Positions 41,489 to 50,705 of a DNA stretch of 64,000 nucleotides are shown piece after piece. This DNA comes from Paracidovorax sp031843945 (lineage in GTDB: Bacteria; Pseudomonadota; Gammaproteobacteria; Burkholderiales; Burkholderiaceae_C), in NCBI RefSeq assembly GCF_031843945.1, contig NZ_JAVTJJ010000002.1, forward strand, positions 816,155 to 880,154, in the 5' to 3' direction. A program made the position numbers and the translations under genes. How positions within the stretch are numbered: the first letter of the stretch is position 1; each line of letters opens with the position of its first letter. The notes under the pieces are model-generated. The model worked only from the letters and a program-made list of their open reading frames with translations. It was not told where the DNA came from and did no database searches.

Positions 41489-42396
41489 CAGGCATTTTCA
41501 GCCCATCCAGCGCCACCGCACAGGCCTTGCTGCCCGTGCCGGCGCTGACAGCGCGCGTGATCGACCAGACCGGCACGCTCAGCCCCACCGACCTTCAGAC
41601 GCTGGAAACCAAACTGGCCGCCCTTGAGCTACGCAACGGCTCGCAGGTGGTCGTGTTGATGGTGCCCACCACCGTTCCCGAAGACATCGCCGCGTATGCC
41701 AACCGCGTGGCCAGTGCCTGGAGGATCGGCCGGCGTGACGTGGGTGACGGCGTCATCGTGCTGGTCGCGCAGCAAGACCGCAAGATGCGCATCGAGGTCG
41801 CCAAGACGCTGGAAGGCGCGCTGCCCGATATCGCGGCCGCCCGCATCATCGACGGCGCGATGAAGCCGCGCTTTCAGCGAAACGACTTTGTCGGCGGGTT
41901 GGCGGTGGCCATCGACCAGATCGGTGCGCGCATTGCAGGCGAGGCCTTGCCGCTGCCCAGCGGCAACAAGCCAAGCAACCGGTCCAGCAGCGGCAGCGGC
42001 TTCGACTGGACCGATCTGGCGGTGTTTCTCTTCTTCGGCGTGATGGTGGCCGGCCCCATCGCGCGCCGCATCTTCGGCAACCGGCTGGGCGGCGTGCTGC
42101 TGGGCGGCGGCGCGGGCGGAATCGCCTTGCTGGTCACCTCCAGCCTGCTGATCGCGGGGGGCGTCGGCGTGCTGGCGCTGCTCTACACGTGGCTCTTCAG
42201 TGGGCGGGGCGGTGCCGTGTGGCACGGCGGAAGCGGTGCAGGTTCAGCCGGTGTGGCAGGTGGACTGGGCGGCTGGGCCGGTGGGGCCAGTTCCGGCGGC
42301 TGGGGCGGTGGCAGCAGCGGCGACGGCGGCGGCGGAGGGTTCAGTTCCGGCGGCGGCGGGGACTTTGGAGGCGGCGGCGCCTCTGGCGACTGGTAG
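41437..42396 (+). CDS. TPM-domain membrane protein (YgcG-like)
   Basis: A 319-residue protein. The signal peptide (MPLALIHQALLAILFIATG, cleavage probably after SATAQA) is followed by a TPM domain (LTARVIDQTGTLSPTDLQTL to about 165). One or two membrane helices (IALLVTSSLLIAGGVGVLAL) and a Gly/Ser/Trp-rich tail complete it. TPM domains are periplasmic and have been linked to photosystem II repair or membrane quality control. The first 17 codons come from an interspersed repeat. No Shine-Dalgarno is obvious, so initiation may depend on the upstream lemA. Confidence 0.88.
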   Translation: MPLALIHQALLAILFIATGIFSPSSATAQALLPVPALTARVIDQTGTLSPTDLQTLETKLAALELRNGSQVVVLMVPTTVPEDIAAYANRVASAWRIGRRDVGDGVIVLVAQQDRKMRIEVAKTLEGALPDIAAARIIDGAMKPRFQRNDFVGGLAVAIDQIGARIAGEALPLPSGNKPSNRSSSGSGFDWTDLAVFLFFGVMVAGPIARRIFGNRLGGVLLGGGAGGIALLVTSSLLIAGGVGVLALLYTWLFSGRGGAVWHGGSGAGSAGVAGGLGGWAGGASSGGWGGGSSGDGGGGGFSSGGGGDFGGGGASGDW

Positions 42397-42402
42397 GCAT
42401 CC

Positions 42403-42993
42403 ATGACGAGATCTCACTCCACTTCAGTCGCACGGCGGCCGGCCCTCTCGTTGTGGCAACGGCTGGCCCGGCTGGTGCGCCATCGCTGGTCCGAAGGCGC
42501 GGTGCGCCGGGCCTTGCCGGACGATCTTTTGGACCGCATCACGCGCCGTGTGGCGGCCAGCGAGCAACGCCACACCGGCCAGATCCGCATCTGCATCGAA
42601 GGCGGGCTGCCGTGGTCGTACCTGCTGCGCGGCGCCAATGCGCGCGAACGTGCGGTCACCCAGTTCGGCAAGCTGCGCGTGTGGGACACAGAGCACAACA
42701 ACGGCGTGCTGATCTACCTGCTGCACGCCGACCACGCCATCGAGATCGTGGCCGACCGGGCGCTCACCCGAGTCATCACGCCCGAAGCCTGGCAGGCCCT
42801 GGTGGGCCACATGGGCACGGCCTTTCGGGCGCAACGCTATGAAGATGGGCTGACGCAAGCGCTGTCGGAAGTGTCGGCGCTGCTGGTGCAGCACTTTCCG
42901 GCGGTGCAGGGCCACGGTTCAGACGAAAGCCAGGCGGATCTTTCGTCGCCAATCAACGAGTTGCCGGACGCTCCGGTCATCGGTCGCGTCTAG
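42403..42993 (+). CDS. TPM-domain protein without signal peptide
   Basis: A 196-residue TPM-family protein: ALPDDLLDRITRRVAASEQR, TGQIRICIEGGLPW, RERAVTQFGKLRVWDTEHNN, and GVLIYLLHADHAIEIVADRA. The second TPM gene of this type commonly follows LemA and the first TPM gene. There is no clear signal peptide or membrane helix, so the location is uncertain. It begins 6 bases after the preceding stop, in the same operon. Confidence 0.87.
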   Translation: MTRSHSTSVARRPALSLWQRLARLVRHRWSEGAVRRALPDDLLDRITRRVAASEQRHTGQIRICIEGGLPWSYLLRGANARERAVTQFGKLRVWDTEHNNGVLIYLLHADHAIEIVADRALTRVITPEAWQALVGHMGTAFRAQRYEDGLTQALSEVSALLVQHFPAVQGHGSDESQADLSSPINELPDAPVIGRV

Positions 42994-43065
42994 CAGCGCC
43001 GTACGGTACAACAGGCACTGCGAGCCTGGCTCTTTGACACCACGGCCCGTTCTACGTCGCCAATG

Positions 43066-43095
43066 AAGAAGCCGCCCGGCAGGGGCGGCTTCTTT
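43066..43095. terminator. Bidirectional terminator between the TPM gene and atpC
   Basis: AAGAAGCCGCCC pairs perfectly with GGGCGGCTTCTT across a 5-base loop. It lies about 60 bases past the atpC stop (minus) and about 75 past the TPM gene (plus). Confidence 0.88.
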
Positions 43096-43154
43096 GTGGA
43101 GAACCCTGCAAAAGCACTGCGTGGCAGGCCCTGCGAGGCTCTTCCAGGAGGTGC

Positions 43155-43574
43155 TCAGCGCTTCTGGCGAAACTTGCGCAGTGCAGCGATCTGGGCAGCC
43201 ATGACCGCCAGTTCAGACTGTGCCTTGGCCAGGTCAAGCTCGCTCTTGGCGTTCTTCAGTGCTTCCTCAGCCAGCGCCTTGGCGGCGTTGGCCTTCTCGT
43301 CGTCCAGATCCTTGCCGCGAATGGCGGTATCGGACAGCACGGTCACGCGGTCAGGCTGCACTTCCAGAATGCCACCGGCGACGAAGACGAATTCTTCGTT
43401 GCCGTCAGCCAGCTCGATGCGCACCGAGCCGGGCTTGATGCGGGTGATGAGCGGAGTGTGCTTGGGCAAGATACCCAGCTCGCCCGCTTCGCCCGGCAGC
43501 GCCACAAAGCGTGCTTCGCCCGAGAAGATGGACTCTTCGGCGCTGACGACATCGACGTGAAAGGTGTTGGCCAT
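43155..43574 (-). CDS. atpC: ATP synthase epsilon subunit
   Basis: A 139-residue F1 central-stalk subunit that couples rotation and can inhibit hydrolysis. The beta-sandwich N-terminal domain (MANTFHVDVVSAEESIFSGE, LPGEAGELGILPKHTPLITR) is followed by a helical hairpin (ANAAKALAEEALKNAKSELD). It is the last gene of the atp operon, ending before a terminator. Confidence 0.98.
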   Translation of the reverse strand: MANTFHVDVVSAEESIFSGEARFVALPGEAGELGILPKHTPLITRIKPGSVRIELADGNEEFVFVAGGILEVQPDRVTVLSDTAIRGKDLDDEKANAAKALAEEALKNAKSELDLAKAQSELAVMAAQIAALRKFRQKR

Positions 43575-43708
43575 AGGTCGTTCCTTGAATGTTCACAAAA
43601 AGTTGATGCAAGCAGATCGGAGAAGCGCCGGTCACCACACAACGCGCGCTGAAGATCAGAAACCTTCAATGGCGCACTGTGCTGCGGGACCGGGCCACCC
43701 CGGTGCGC

Positions 43709-45139
43709 TTACGACAGCTTCTTGGCCTTTTCGAAGGCTTCGTCGATGGTGCCGACCATGTAGAACGCTTGTTCTGGCAGGTGATCGCACTCGCCGGCCA
43801 CGATCATCTTGAAACCACGGATGGTTTCCGACAGCGGCACGTACTTGCCAGGGGAGCCCGTGAACACTTCGGCCACGTGGAACGGCTGCGACAGGAAACG
43901 CTGGATCTTCCGGGCGCGGGCCACGGCCAGCTTGTCTTCGGGAGCCAGTTCGTCCATGCCCAGAATGGCGATGATGTCGCGGAGTTCCTTGTAGCGCTGC
44001 AGCGTGCCTTGCACACCGCGAGCGACTGCATAGTGCTCTTCACCCACGACTTGCGGGTCCAGCTGGCGGCTGGTGGAATCGAGCGGATCGACAGCCGGGT
44101 AGATGCCCAGCGAAGCGATGTCACGCGACAGCACCACGGTGGAATCCAAGTGAGCGAACGTCGTGGCAGGCGATGGGTCGGTCAAGTCATCGGCTGGCAC
44201 GTAAACGGCCTGGATGGAAGTGATCGAGCCAACCTTGGTGGACGTGATGCGCTCTTGCAGGCGGCCCATTTCTTCGGCCAGCGTAGGCTGGTAGCCCACG
44301 GCGGAAGGCATACGACCCAGCAGGGCGGACACTTCGGTGCCGGCCAGCGTGTAGCGGTAGATGTTGTCCACGAAGAACAGCACGTCACGGCCTTCGTCAC
44401 GGAAGGATTCCGCAATGGTCAGACCGGTCAGGGCCACGCGCAGACGGTTGCCTGGGGGCTCGTTCATCTGGCCGTACACCATGGCGACCTTGGAGTCTTC
44501 GAGCTTCTCCAGGTTCACCACGCCGGAATCGGCCATCTCGTGATAGAAGTCGTTCCCTTCACGGGTACGCTCGCCCACACCAGCGAACACCGACAGACCG
44601 CTGTGGGCCTTGGCGATGTTGTTGATGAGTTCCATCATGTTCACGGTCTTGCCCACGCCGGCGCCGCCGAACAGGCCCACCTTGCCGCCTTTGGCGAACG
44701 GGCACACCAGGTCGATCACCTTGATGCCGGTTTCCAGCAGCTCTTGCGATGGCGACAGTTCGTCGTACGCAGGAGCCTTGCGGTGGATGGACGCCGTGAG
44801 TTCCTGGCTGACAGGACCACGTTCGTCGATGGGCGCGCCCAGCACGTCCATGATGCGGCCCAAGGTGGCCTTGCCGACGGGCACGTTGATGGGCTTGCCG
44901 GTGTTGGACACCATGATGCCGCGGCGCAGGCCGTCGGACGAGCCGAGGGCAATCGTCCGCACCACGCCGTCACCCAACTGCTGCTGCACTTCCAGCGTCA
45001 GCGTGGAGCCGTCGAGCTTCAGGGCGTCGTAAACCTTGGGCATCTGGTTACGCGGAAACTCCACGTCCACCACGGCGCCAATACATTGAACAATCTTGCC
45101 CTGAACGCCAGCGTTCAATTGGGAATTCTCTTGAGCCAT
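43709..45139 (-). CDS. atpD: ATP synthase beta subunit
   Basis: The catalytic F1 subunit (476 residues). Visible are the P-loop GGAGVGKT, the catalytic-glutamate segment VGERTREGND, VLFFVDNIYRYTLAGTEVSA and the DELSEED-like loop region (GMDELAPEDKLAVARARKIQ). Length is slightly above the usual 460-470. The gene is separated from atpC by 134 bases and from atpG by 35. Confidence 0.98.
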   Translation of the reverse strand: MAQENSQLNAGVQGKIVQCIGAVVDVEFPRNQMPKVYDALKLDGSTLTLEVQQQLGDGVVRTIALGSSDGLRRGIMVSNTGKPINVPVGKATLGRIMDVLGAPIDERGPVSQELTASIHRKAPAYDELSPSQELLETGIKVIDLVCPFAKGGKVGLFGGAGVGKTVNMMELINNIAKAHSGLSVFAGVGERTREGNDFYHEMADSGVVNLEKLEDSKVAMVYGQMNEPPGNRLRVALTGLTIAESFRDEGRDVLFFVDNIYRYTLAGTEVSALLGRMPSAVGYQPTLAEEMGRLQERITSTKVGSITSIQAVYVPADDLTDPSPATTFAHLDSTVVLSRDIASLGIYPAVDPLDSTSRQLDPQVVGEEHYAVARGVQGTLQRYKELRDIIAILGMDELAPEDKLAVARARKIQRFLSQPFHVAEVFTGSPGKYVPLSETIRGFKMIVAGECDHLPEQAFYMVGTIDEAFEKAKKLS

Positions 45140-45174
45140 TTTTTCGCTCCAAATATGTTTGTCTGTCGAGCTGT

Positions 45175-46044
45175 TTACACAGCGGCGGCACCCGATACGA
45201 TCTCGGACAATTCCTTCGTGATCGCTGCCTGGCGCGTCTTGTTGTAGACCAGCTTCAACTCGCCGATGACGCTGCCCGCGTTGTCGGTGGCGGCCTTCAT
45301 GGCCACCATCCGCGCGGACTGCTCGGACGCCATGTTTTCAGCCACGGCCTGATAGATCAGCGACTCGACATAGCGAACCAGCATCTCGTCGATGACGCTC
45401 TGTGCGTCAGGCTCGTAGATGTAGTCCCAGCCGTGCTCGGTCTTTTCAGCCTGCATCTTCTCGGAGGACAGGGGGAGCAGACGCTCCACCACGGACTCCT
45501 GCTTCATGGTGTTGATGAACTTGGTGTAGCTGAGGTACACCGCGTTGACCTTGCCTTCGGCATAAGCGTCGAGCAGCACCTTGACGGGGCCGATCAGCTT
45601 GTCGAGATGCGGCGTATCGCCCAGACCCGTGACGTGCGAAACCACCTTGGCGCCAACGCGGTTCAGGAAGCCCAAACCCTTGTTGCCAATGGCCACGGCT
45701 TCGGTCGACACGCCAGCGGACTGCAATTCACGCAGCTGGGTCGTCACGGCACGCAACACGTTGGTGTTCATGCCGCCGCACAAGCCCTTGTCGGTCGTCA
45801 CCACGATCATGCCGGCCACCTTGGCGTCCGTGTTTTCCTTCATGAAAGGATGCACGTACTCGGGGTTGGCATGGCCGAGGTTGGCGGCGATATTGCGGAT
45901 CTTCTCGCTGTAGGGACGAGCGGCCCGCATCCGTTCCTGCGCCTTGCGCATCTTGGATGCAGCCACCATCTCCATGGCCTTGGTGATCTTCTTGGTGTTT
46001 TCCACCGATTTGATCTTGCCGCGTATTTCCTTGCCTGCTGCCAT
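45175..46044 (-). CDS. atpG: ATP synthase gamma subunit
   Basis: The rotating F1 shaft (289 residues). The N-terminal coiled coil is GKEIRGKIKSVENTKKITKA and the C-terminal one contains ARMVAMKAATDNAGSVIGEL. The Rossmann-like mid-domain contains TTDKGLCGGMNTNVLR. It sits between atpA and atpD in the standard order. Confidence 0.98.
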   Translation of the reverse strand: MAAGKEIRGKIKSVENTKKITKAMEMVAASKMRKAQERMRAARPYSEKIRNIAANLGHANPEYVHPFMKENTDAKVAGMIVVTTDKGLCGGMNTNVLRAVTTQLRELQSAGVSTEAVAIGNKGLGFLNRVGAKVVSHVTGLGDTPHLDKLIGPVKVLLDAYAEGKVNAVYLSYTKFINTMKQESVVERLLPLSSEKMQAEKTEHGWDYIYEPDAQSVIDEMLVRYVESLIYQAVAENMASEQSARMVAMKAATDNAGSVIGELKLVYNKTRQAAITKELSEIVSGAAAV

Positions 46045-46062
46045 GAGGGTTCCTCGTTCGGT

Positions 46063-47616
46063 TTAGGCGAACGACTTCTTGAACGCGGCGATGGCTGCGG
46101 TCAGTTCGGCCTCGGCATCCTTGTCCATGGCCTTGGCCTGTTCCAGCTTGGCCAACAGCGGGGCGTAGCTGGTCTTGAGGAACTGATGCAGACCGTGTTC
46201 GAAGTCGAGCACCTTCTTCACTTCGATGTCGTCCATGAAGCCCTTGTTCACCGCGAACAGCGTGGCACCCATCAGCGAGATGGGCAGTGGGCTGTACTGG
46301 GCTTGCTTGAGCAATTCGGTCACGCGAGCGCCGCGGTCGAGCTGCTTGCGGGTGGCTTCGTCCAGGTCGGAAGCGAACTGCGCGAACGCAGCCAGTTCAC
46401 GGTACTGGGCCAGATCGGTACGGATACCGCCGGACAGGCTCTTGATGATCTTCGTCTGGGCTGCACCACCGACGCGGGACACCGAGATACCGGCGTTGAT
46501 GGCGGGGCGGATACCTGCGTTGAACAGGCTGGTTTCCAGGAAGATCTGGCCGTCGGTGATCGAGATCACGTTGGTAGGCACGAAGGCGGACACGTCGCCG
46601 GCTTGCGTTTCGATGATCGGCAGCGCCGTCAGCGAACCAGTCTTGCCCTTGACTTCACCCTTGGTGAAGGCTTCGACGTAATCGGCATTCACGCGGGCTG
46701 CGCGCTCCAGCAGGCGGCTGTGGAGATAGAACACATCGCCAGGATAGGCTTCACGGCCTGGTGGGCGGCGCAGCAGCAGCGAGACCTGACGGTAGGCCAC
46801 GGCTTGCTTGGACAGATCGTCATACACGATCAGCGCGTCTTCGCCGCGGTCGCGGAAGTACTCGCCCATCGTGCAGCCGGAGTAGGCCGACACGTACTGC
46901 ATGGCAGCCGATTCGGAAGCCGATGCGGCCACCACGATCGTGTAGTCCATCGCACCGGCCTGTTCCAGCGAGCGCACGACGTTCTTGATCGACGAAGCCT
47001 TCTGGCCGATGGCGACATAGATACACGTCACGCCCTGGCCCTTCTGGGCAATGATGGCGTCGATGGCCACGGCGGTCTTGCCGGTCTGGCGGTCACCGAT
47101 GATCAGCTCGCGCTGGCCACGGCCCACGGGCACCATCGAGTCGATGGACTTCAGGCCGGTCTGCAGCGGCTGGTCCACCGACTTACGGGCGATCACGCCC
47201 GGAGCGACCTTTTCGATCACGTCGGTGAGCTTGGCGTTGATGGGACCCTTGCCGTCGATAGGCTGGCCCAGGGCGTTCACCACGCGGCCGATCAGCTCGG
47301 GGCCGACGGGCACTTCCAGAATGCGGCCCGTGCACTTGACGGTGTCGCCTTCGGAGATGTGTTCGTACTCGCCCAGAATCACGGCGCCGACAGAGTCGCG
47401 CTCCAGGTTCAGCGCCAGACCGTAGGAAGGCTGACCGTCCTGCGTGGCGGGGAACTCGAGCATTTCGCCCTGCATCACGTCCGACAGGCCATGCACGCGC
47501 ACGATACCGTCCGACACGGACACGACGGTGCCTTGATTGCGGATGTCGCTGCTGGCTGCAAGACCTTCGATGCGGCTCTTGATCAGTTCAGAAATTTCTG
47601 CGGGATTGAGTTGCAT
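46063..47616 (-). CDS. atpA: ATP synthase alpha subunit
   Basis: The non-catalytic nucleotide-binding F1 subunit (517 residues). It has the N-terminal MQLNPAEISELIKSRI, the P-loop GDRQTGKTA, YDDLSKQAVAYRQVSLLLRR, and the arginine-finger region (IRPAINAGISVSRVGGAAQT). Length and order are normal. Confidence 0.98.
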   Translation of the reverse strand: MQLNPAEISELIKSRIEGLAASSDIRNQGTVVSVSDGIVRVHGLSDVMQGEMLEFPATQDGQPSYGLALNLERDSVGAVILGEYEHISEGDTVKCTGRILEVPVGPELIGRVVNALGQPIDGKGPINAKLTDVIEKVAPGVIARKSVDQPLQTGLKSIDSMVPVGRGQRELIIGDRQTGKTAVAIDAIIAQKGQGVTCIYVAIGQKASSIKNVVRSLEQAGAMDYTIVVAASASESAAMQYVSAYSGCTMGEYFRDRGEDALIVYDDLSKQAVAYRQVSLLLRRPPGREAYPGDVFYLHSRLLERAARVNADYVEAFTKGEVKGKTGSLTALPIIETQAGDVSAFVPTNVISITDGQIFLETSLFNAGIRPAINAGISVSRVGGAAQTKIIKSLSGGIRTDLAQYRELAAFAQFASDLDEATRKQLDRGARVTELLKQAQYSPLPISLMGATLFAVNKGFMDDIEVKKVLDFEHGLHQFLKTSYAPLLAKLEQAKAMDKDAEAELTAAIAAFKKSFA

Positions 47617-47659
47617 GACTCTTTCCTTCTTTCTTTGGTTAGCCTAGACCTCAAGCCGC

Positions 47660-48202
47660 TTACGCAGTGAGGGCCGCTTTCATTTGTTCCAGACGGGCTT
47701 TGACAGAGGTGTCGAGCACCTCGTCACCCACCACTACGCGAATGCCCCCGATCAGGGACTCGTCCAGCTGGACCGACGAGACATTCAGCTTGCGGCCGAA
47801 GCGCTTTTCCAGCGCTGCATCCAGGCCCGCCAGCGCGGCGGCGTCCAGCGGAAAAGCGCTGTACACCACGGCATCGGAAGAGCCGTTGCGCTGATTGACG
47901 AGCGCACGAAACTGCGCCGCGACCTCGGACAGCGCATCCACCCGGCCGTTGTCGATGACGACGCGCAGAAAATTGCGCGCTGCATCGGGCAGCGGGGCAC
48001 GCACCACACCCGTGATGACGTCGAACACCTGCTCGGCAGACACCTTGGGGTTGTCTGCCAGTTGGCGCAACTGCGGGTTGGCGGCAATCGCCGCCACTTC
48101 TTCCACCCAGGCGACAGTGCTGACCAGGTCAGACCCCGACGAGGTGCTGGCCTTGAAGAGCGCTTCCGCGTAGGGGCGGGCAATGGTGGCGAGTTCTGCC
48201 AT
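47660..48202 (-). CDS. atpH: ATP synthase delta subunit
   Basis: A 180-residue peripheral-stalk subunit joining F1 to the b dimer. It begins with the family pattern ARPYAEALFKAS and ends with the conserved DESLIGGIRVVVGDEVLDTS. It is flanked by atpF and atpA. Confidence 0.97.
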   Translation of the reverse strand: MAELATIARPYAEALFKASTSSGSDLVSTVAWVEEVAAIAANPQLRQLADNPKVSAEQVFDVITGVVRAPLPDAARNFLRVVIDNGRVDALSEVAAQFRALVNQRNGSSDAVVYSAFPLDAAALAGLDAALEKRFGRKLNVSSVQLDESLIGGIRVVVGDEVLDTSVKARLEQMKAALTA

Positions 48203-48215
48203 GGTTGCGCGCTCC

Positions 48216-48686
48216 TTACAGCTCGGTCTTCAGGCGGTTCAGCAGATCGGCGTGAACACCGGCATTGACTTCCTTGCGGAGAATCTGCTCGGCGCCTTTC
48301 ACGGCCAGGGCTGCTACCTGCTCGCGCAGGGCCTCACGGGCTTGAATCGATTGCTGCTCGGCGTCTGCACGGGCAGAGGCAACGATCTTGTTGCCCTCTT
48401 CCGTTGCACGGGCCTTGGCTTCTTCGATGATGGCCTGAGCGCGGCGGTCGGCGTCCGCAATCCGCGATGCCGACTCATTGCGCGTCTGGGCCAGTTCCTT
48501 CTCCACGCGCTGGTTCACAGCGGTGAGTTCGGATTTGGCACGGTCGGCGGCAGCGAGGCCATCGGCGATTTTCTGGGCTCGTTCATCCAGCGCCTTCGCG
48601 ATCGGAGGCCACACGAACTTCATCGTGAACCACACAAGGATCAGGAAGACGATGGCCTGAACGAACAGGGTCGCGTTGATACTCAC
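48216..48686 (-). CDS. atpF: ATP synthase b subunit
   Basis: A 156-residue peripheral-stalk subunit. One N-terminal membrane helix (ATLFVQAIVFLILVWFTMKF) continues as VWPPIAKALDERAQKIADGL, then a long Ala/Glu/Arg-rich coiled coil. Length matches E. coli b. Confidence 0.98.
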   Translation of the reverse strand: MSINATLFVQAIVFLILVWFTMKFVWPPIAKALDERAQKIADGLAAADRAKSELTAVNQRVEKELAQTRNESASRIADADRRAQAIIEEAKARATEEGNKIVASARADAEQQSIQAREALREQVAALAVKGAEQILRKEVNAGVHADLLNRLKTEL

Positions 48687-48720
48687 GGCAACACCTTTCT
48701 ATTTGGGCGTTGAACGGAGC

Positions 48721-48969
48721 TTAGGCCAGAACGAAGGGGTTGGCGAAAGCGAACAGCAGCGCGATGGCCACGCCGATCAGGAAGGCCGCGTCGATCAGAC
48801 CGGCCAAGATGAACATCTTGGTTTGCAGTTCGTTGATCAGCTCAGGCTGGCGAGCCGAAGCTTCGAGGAACTTACCACCCATCAGAGCGATACCGATCGA
48901 AGCGCCGATAGCGCCGAGACCCACGATCAGACCACAAGCCAGAGCGACGAGACCGAGAATGTTTTCCAT
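48721..48969 (-). CDS. atpE: ATP synthase c subunit
   Basis: An 82-residue proteolipid hairpin forming the rotor ring. Two membrane helices flank the polar loop ARQPE. The carboxylate in helix 2 is Asp (LAGLIDAAFLIGV), and the Na+-ring signature (helix 1 Gln, helix 2 Glu-Ser) is absent, so proton coupling is expected. Confidence 0.98.
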   Translation of the reverse strand: MENILGLVALACGLIVGLGAIGASIGIALMGGKFLEASARQPELINELQTKMFILAGLIDAAFLIGVAIALLFAFANPFVLA

Positions 48970-49026
48970 GATGACTCCTAGGATGAAAAGAAAAAAAGAA
49001 AGAGGAAAGGGAAAGAGAGAAACGGC

Positions 49027-49905
49027 TCAGTGAGCGTCATGCGCCTGGCCGAGATAGATCAGCGCAAGCATCATGAAAATGAAGGCCTGCAAGGTGATCA
49101 CCAGAATGTGGAAGATCGCCCAGATAGAGCCCGCAATGATGTGCCCCACGGGGAGCAACACACCGGAAAGCGACATGGCAGCAGCACCACCCATCAGGGC
49201 AATCAGCATGAACACCAACTCACCAGCGTACATGTTGCCGAACAGTCGCATACCGTGCGACACCGTCTTGGCAACGTATTCAATGATCTGCATGAGCAGA
49301 TTGATCACACCCAAAATCAGGGCGAAGACAGGATTCTTGCTGGTGCCGAATGGGGCGGTGACCAGTTCGTGCGCCCAGCCGCCCAAACCCTTGATCTTCA
49401 CGCTGTAGTACAGGCACAGGATCAGGATGGCGAACGAAAGGCCCAACGTGGTGGACAGGTCAGCGGTAGGCACGACGCGCAGATAAGCATGATGCGGATC
49501 GTGGCCGGCAGCGCCGTAGACCTGGGCCCAGACGGCGGGCAGCAGATCGACGGGCAGCATGTCCATGGCATTCATCAGGAAGATCCAGACGAACACCGTC
49601 AACCCCAGGGGGGCGATGAACTTGCGGCTTTCGGCGTTGTGAATATTGGCCTTGGCCTGGTTGTCCACCATTTCGACCAGCATCTCCACCGCAGCCTGGA
49701 AACGACCCGGCACGCCCGATGTGGCCTTGCGGGCAGCGCGCCACAACACGAACAGCATCAAAAAGCCGAGAACCAATCCGACGATGACGGAGTCGTAGTT
49801 CACCACGGAGAAATCGACGATGGACTTCTGCTTGATGTTCTGGAGATGCTGCAAGTGGTGAACGATGTATTCACTGGCAGTCGGGGCGTGCGCTTCTGCG
49901 GCCAT
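49027..49905 (-). CDS. atpB: ATP synthase a subunit
   Basis: The 292-residue proton-channel stator. It is a multi-helix membrane protein with the essential arginine in SHGMRLFGNMYAGELVF and the conserved C-terminal LQAFIFMMLALIYLGQAHD. It is slightly longer than the E. coli protein. It precedes atpE and follows the atpI-like gene in transcription order. Confidence 0.98.
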   Translation of the reverse strand: MAAEAHAPTASEYIVHHLQHLQNIKQKSIVDFSVVNYDSVIVGLVLGFLMLFVLWRAARKATSGVPGRFQAAVEMLVEMVDNQAKANIHNAESRKFIAPLGLTVFVWIFLMNAMDMLPVDLLPAVWAQVYGAAGHDPHHAYLRVVPTADLSTTLGLSFAILILCLYYSVKIKGLGGWAHELVTAPFGTSKNPVFALILGVINLLMQIIEYVAKTVSHGMRLFGNMYAGELVFMLIALMGGAAAMSLSGVLLPVGHIIAGSIWAIFHILVITLQAFIFMMLALIYLGQAHDAH

Positions 49906-49920
49906 CGGACAACTCTTCTC

Positions 49921-50397
49921 TCAAATATCAACCGGTTTGCGAACACCGGGCCGCGCCATGAGCGCGATCCAGTACGTTTTCATCGTCACCACCATGCCGA
50001 CCAGCAGCGCCAGCCAACTGAGGTCCGGCACCAGCCGGGACGCCGCCGCCAGCATGGCGACGGTCACTGCAATCTTGACCAATTCCCAACCAAACAACCC
50101 CACCAGCGCCGCGCCAGCAGACCCTCGCTGACGCGCCATGCCCCGCGCAAACAAAGCAGCAGGAATAACGACGGACAACGCGCCGTAGGCAGCAGACCAT
50201 GCGACATATGGTTTGCCGGACACCAGCCAGGCCAACAAGGCCACGGCGACACCGACCAACGCCTGAAACCCAACGATCCGCCACACAGCAACCGGTGGAT
50301 TGTTTTGCCGCCACTGCCGCGCCTCTTGGGCCGTCAGGGGCTTGAAGTCGACGCTCTCAGCCTCAGTTTCTGTCTCGGGAGCGTTTGTTTTCGTCAT
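49921..50397 (-). CDS. atpI: AtpI-like ATP synthase assembly protein
   Basis: A 158-residue protein with a charged cytoplasmic N-terminus (TKTNAPETETEAESVDF) and four hydrophobic helices (FQALVGVAVALLAWLVSG onward). It is the first gene of the atp operon, where AtpI assists c-ring assembly and possibly Mg2+ supply. Primary-sequence conservation is low, so the assignment relies on position and topology. Confidence 0.88.
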   Translation of the reverse strand: MTKTNAPETETEAESVDFKPLTAQEARQWRQNNPPVAVWRIVGFQALVGVAVALLAWLVSGKPYVAWSAAYGALSVVIPAALFARGMARQRGSAGAALVGLFGWELVKIAVTVAMLAAASRLVPDLSWLALLVGMVVTMKTYWIALMARPGVRKPVDI

Positions 50398-50705
50398 TGA
50401 ATGGCGCCCGCGCTACAGACTGAAACTTTTATAAAGCCCCTGATTATAAGTAAAAACCCATGCGAATCTGCAATGCCCCCTGATACGTACGTGGGAGCAG
50501 TGCACTGTCGCAGTGCGGCCACGTTGAATGCGGCGCACCGCCACGGTGCGTCAGCTCCGGTAGCGGACCCATGGTGGCGACAGACCGTGACAGCGTAACG
50601 ACCCGCAAAGCCCACAGTCCCCGCAGGCTATAACGCACAATTTCTCTTTGCTCCCATAGACCAGATCGGCCGCTTTGCCCGTTAGCTGCAGCCCAAGGCC
50701 CCGCC
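50398..50705. other. Divergent intergenic region atpI/ybeD
   Basis: A 308-base gap with no supportable gene. It holds the probable atp operon promoter (-10 at 50443-50448). A short palindrome GCAGTGCACTG lies near 50498 and a GC-rich inverted repeat (GGCGCACCGCCACGGTGCG) near 50530. Upstream of ybeD, GGCTATAACG could be a -10. Confidence 0.55.
50443..50448 (-). promoter_or_regulatory. Probable -10 element of the atp operon
   Basis: A perfect TATAAT on the minus strand, 46 bases upstream of the atpI start. The best -35 candidate, TTGCAG, is 19 bases further upstream, which is longer than optimal. Confidence 0.5.

Noticed and set aside
45433..47670. Long plus-strand open frame of over 700 codons across atpG and atpA
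   Set aside because: It is the antisense shadow of two certain ATP synthase genes; composition is His/Ala/Arg-rich with no recognisable domain, as expected in GC-rich DNA.
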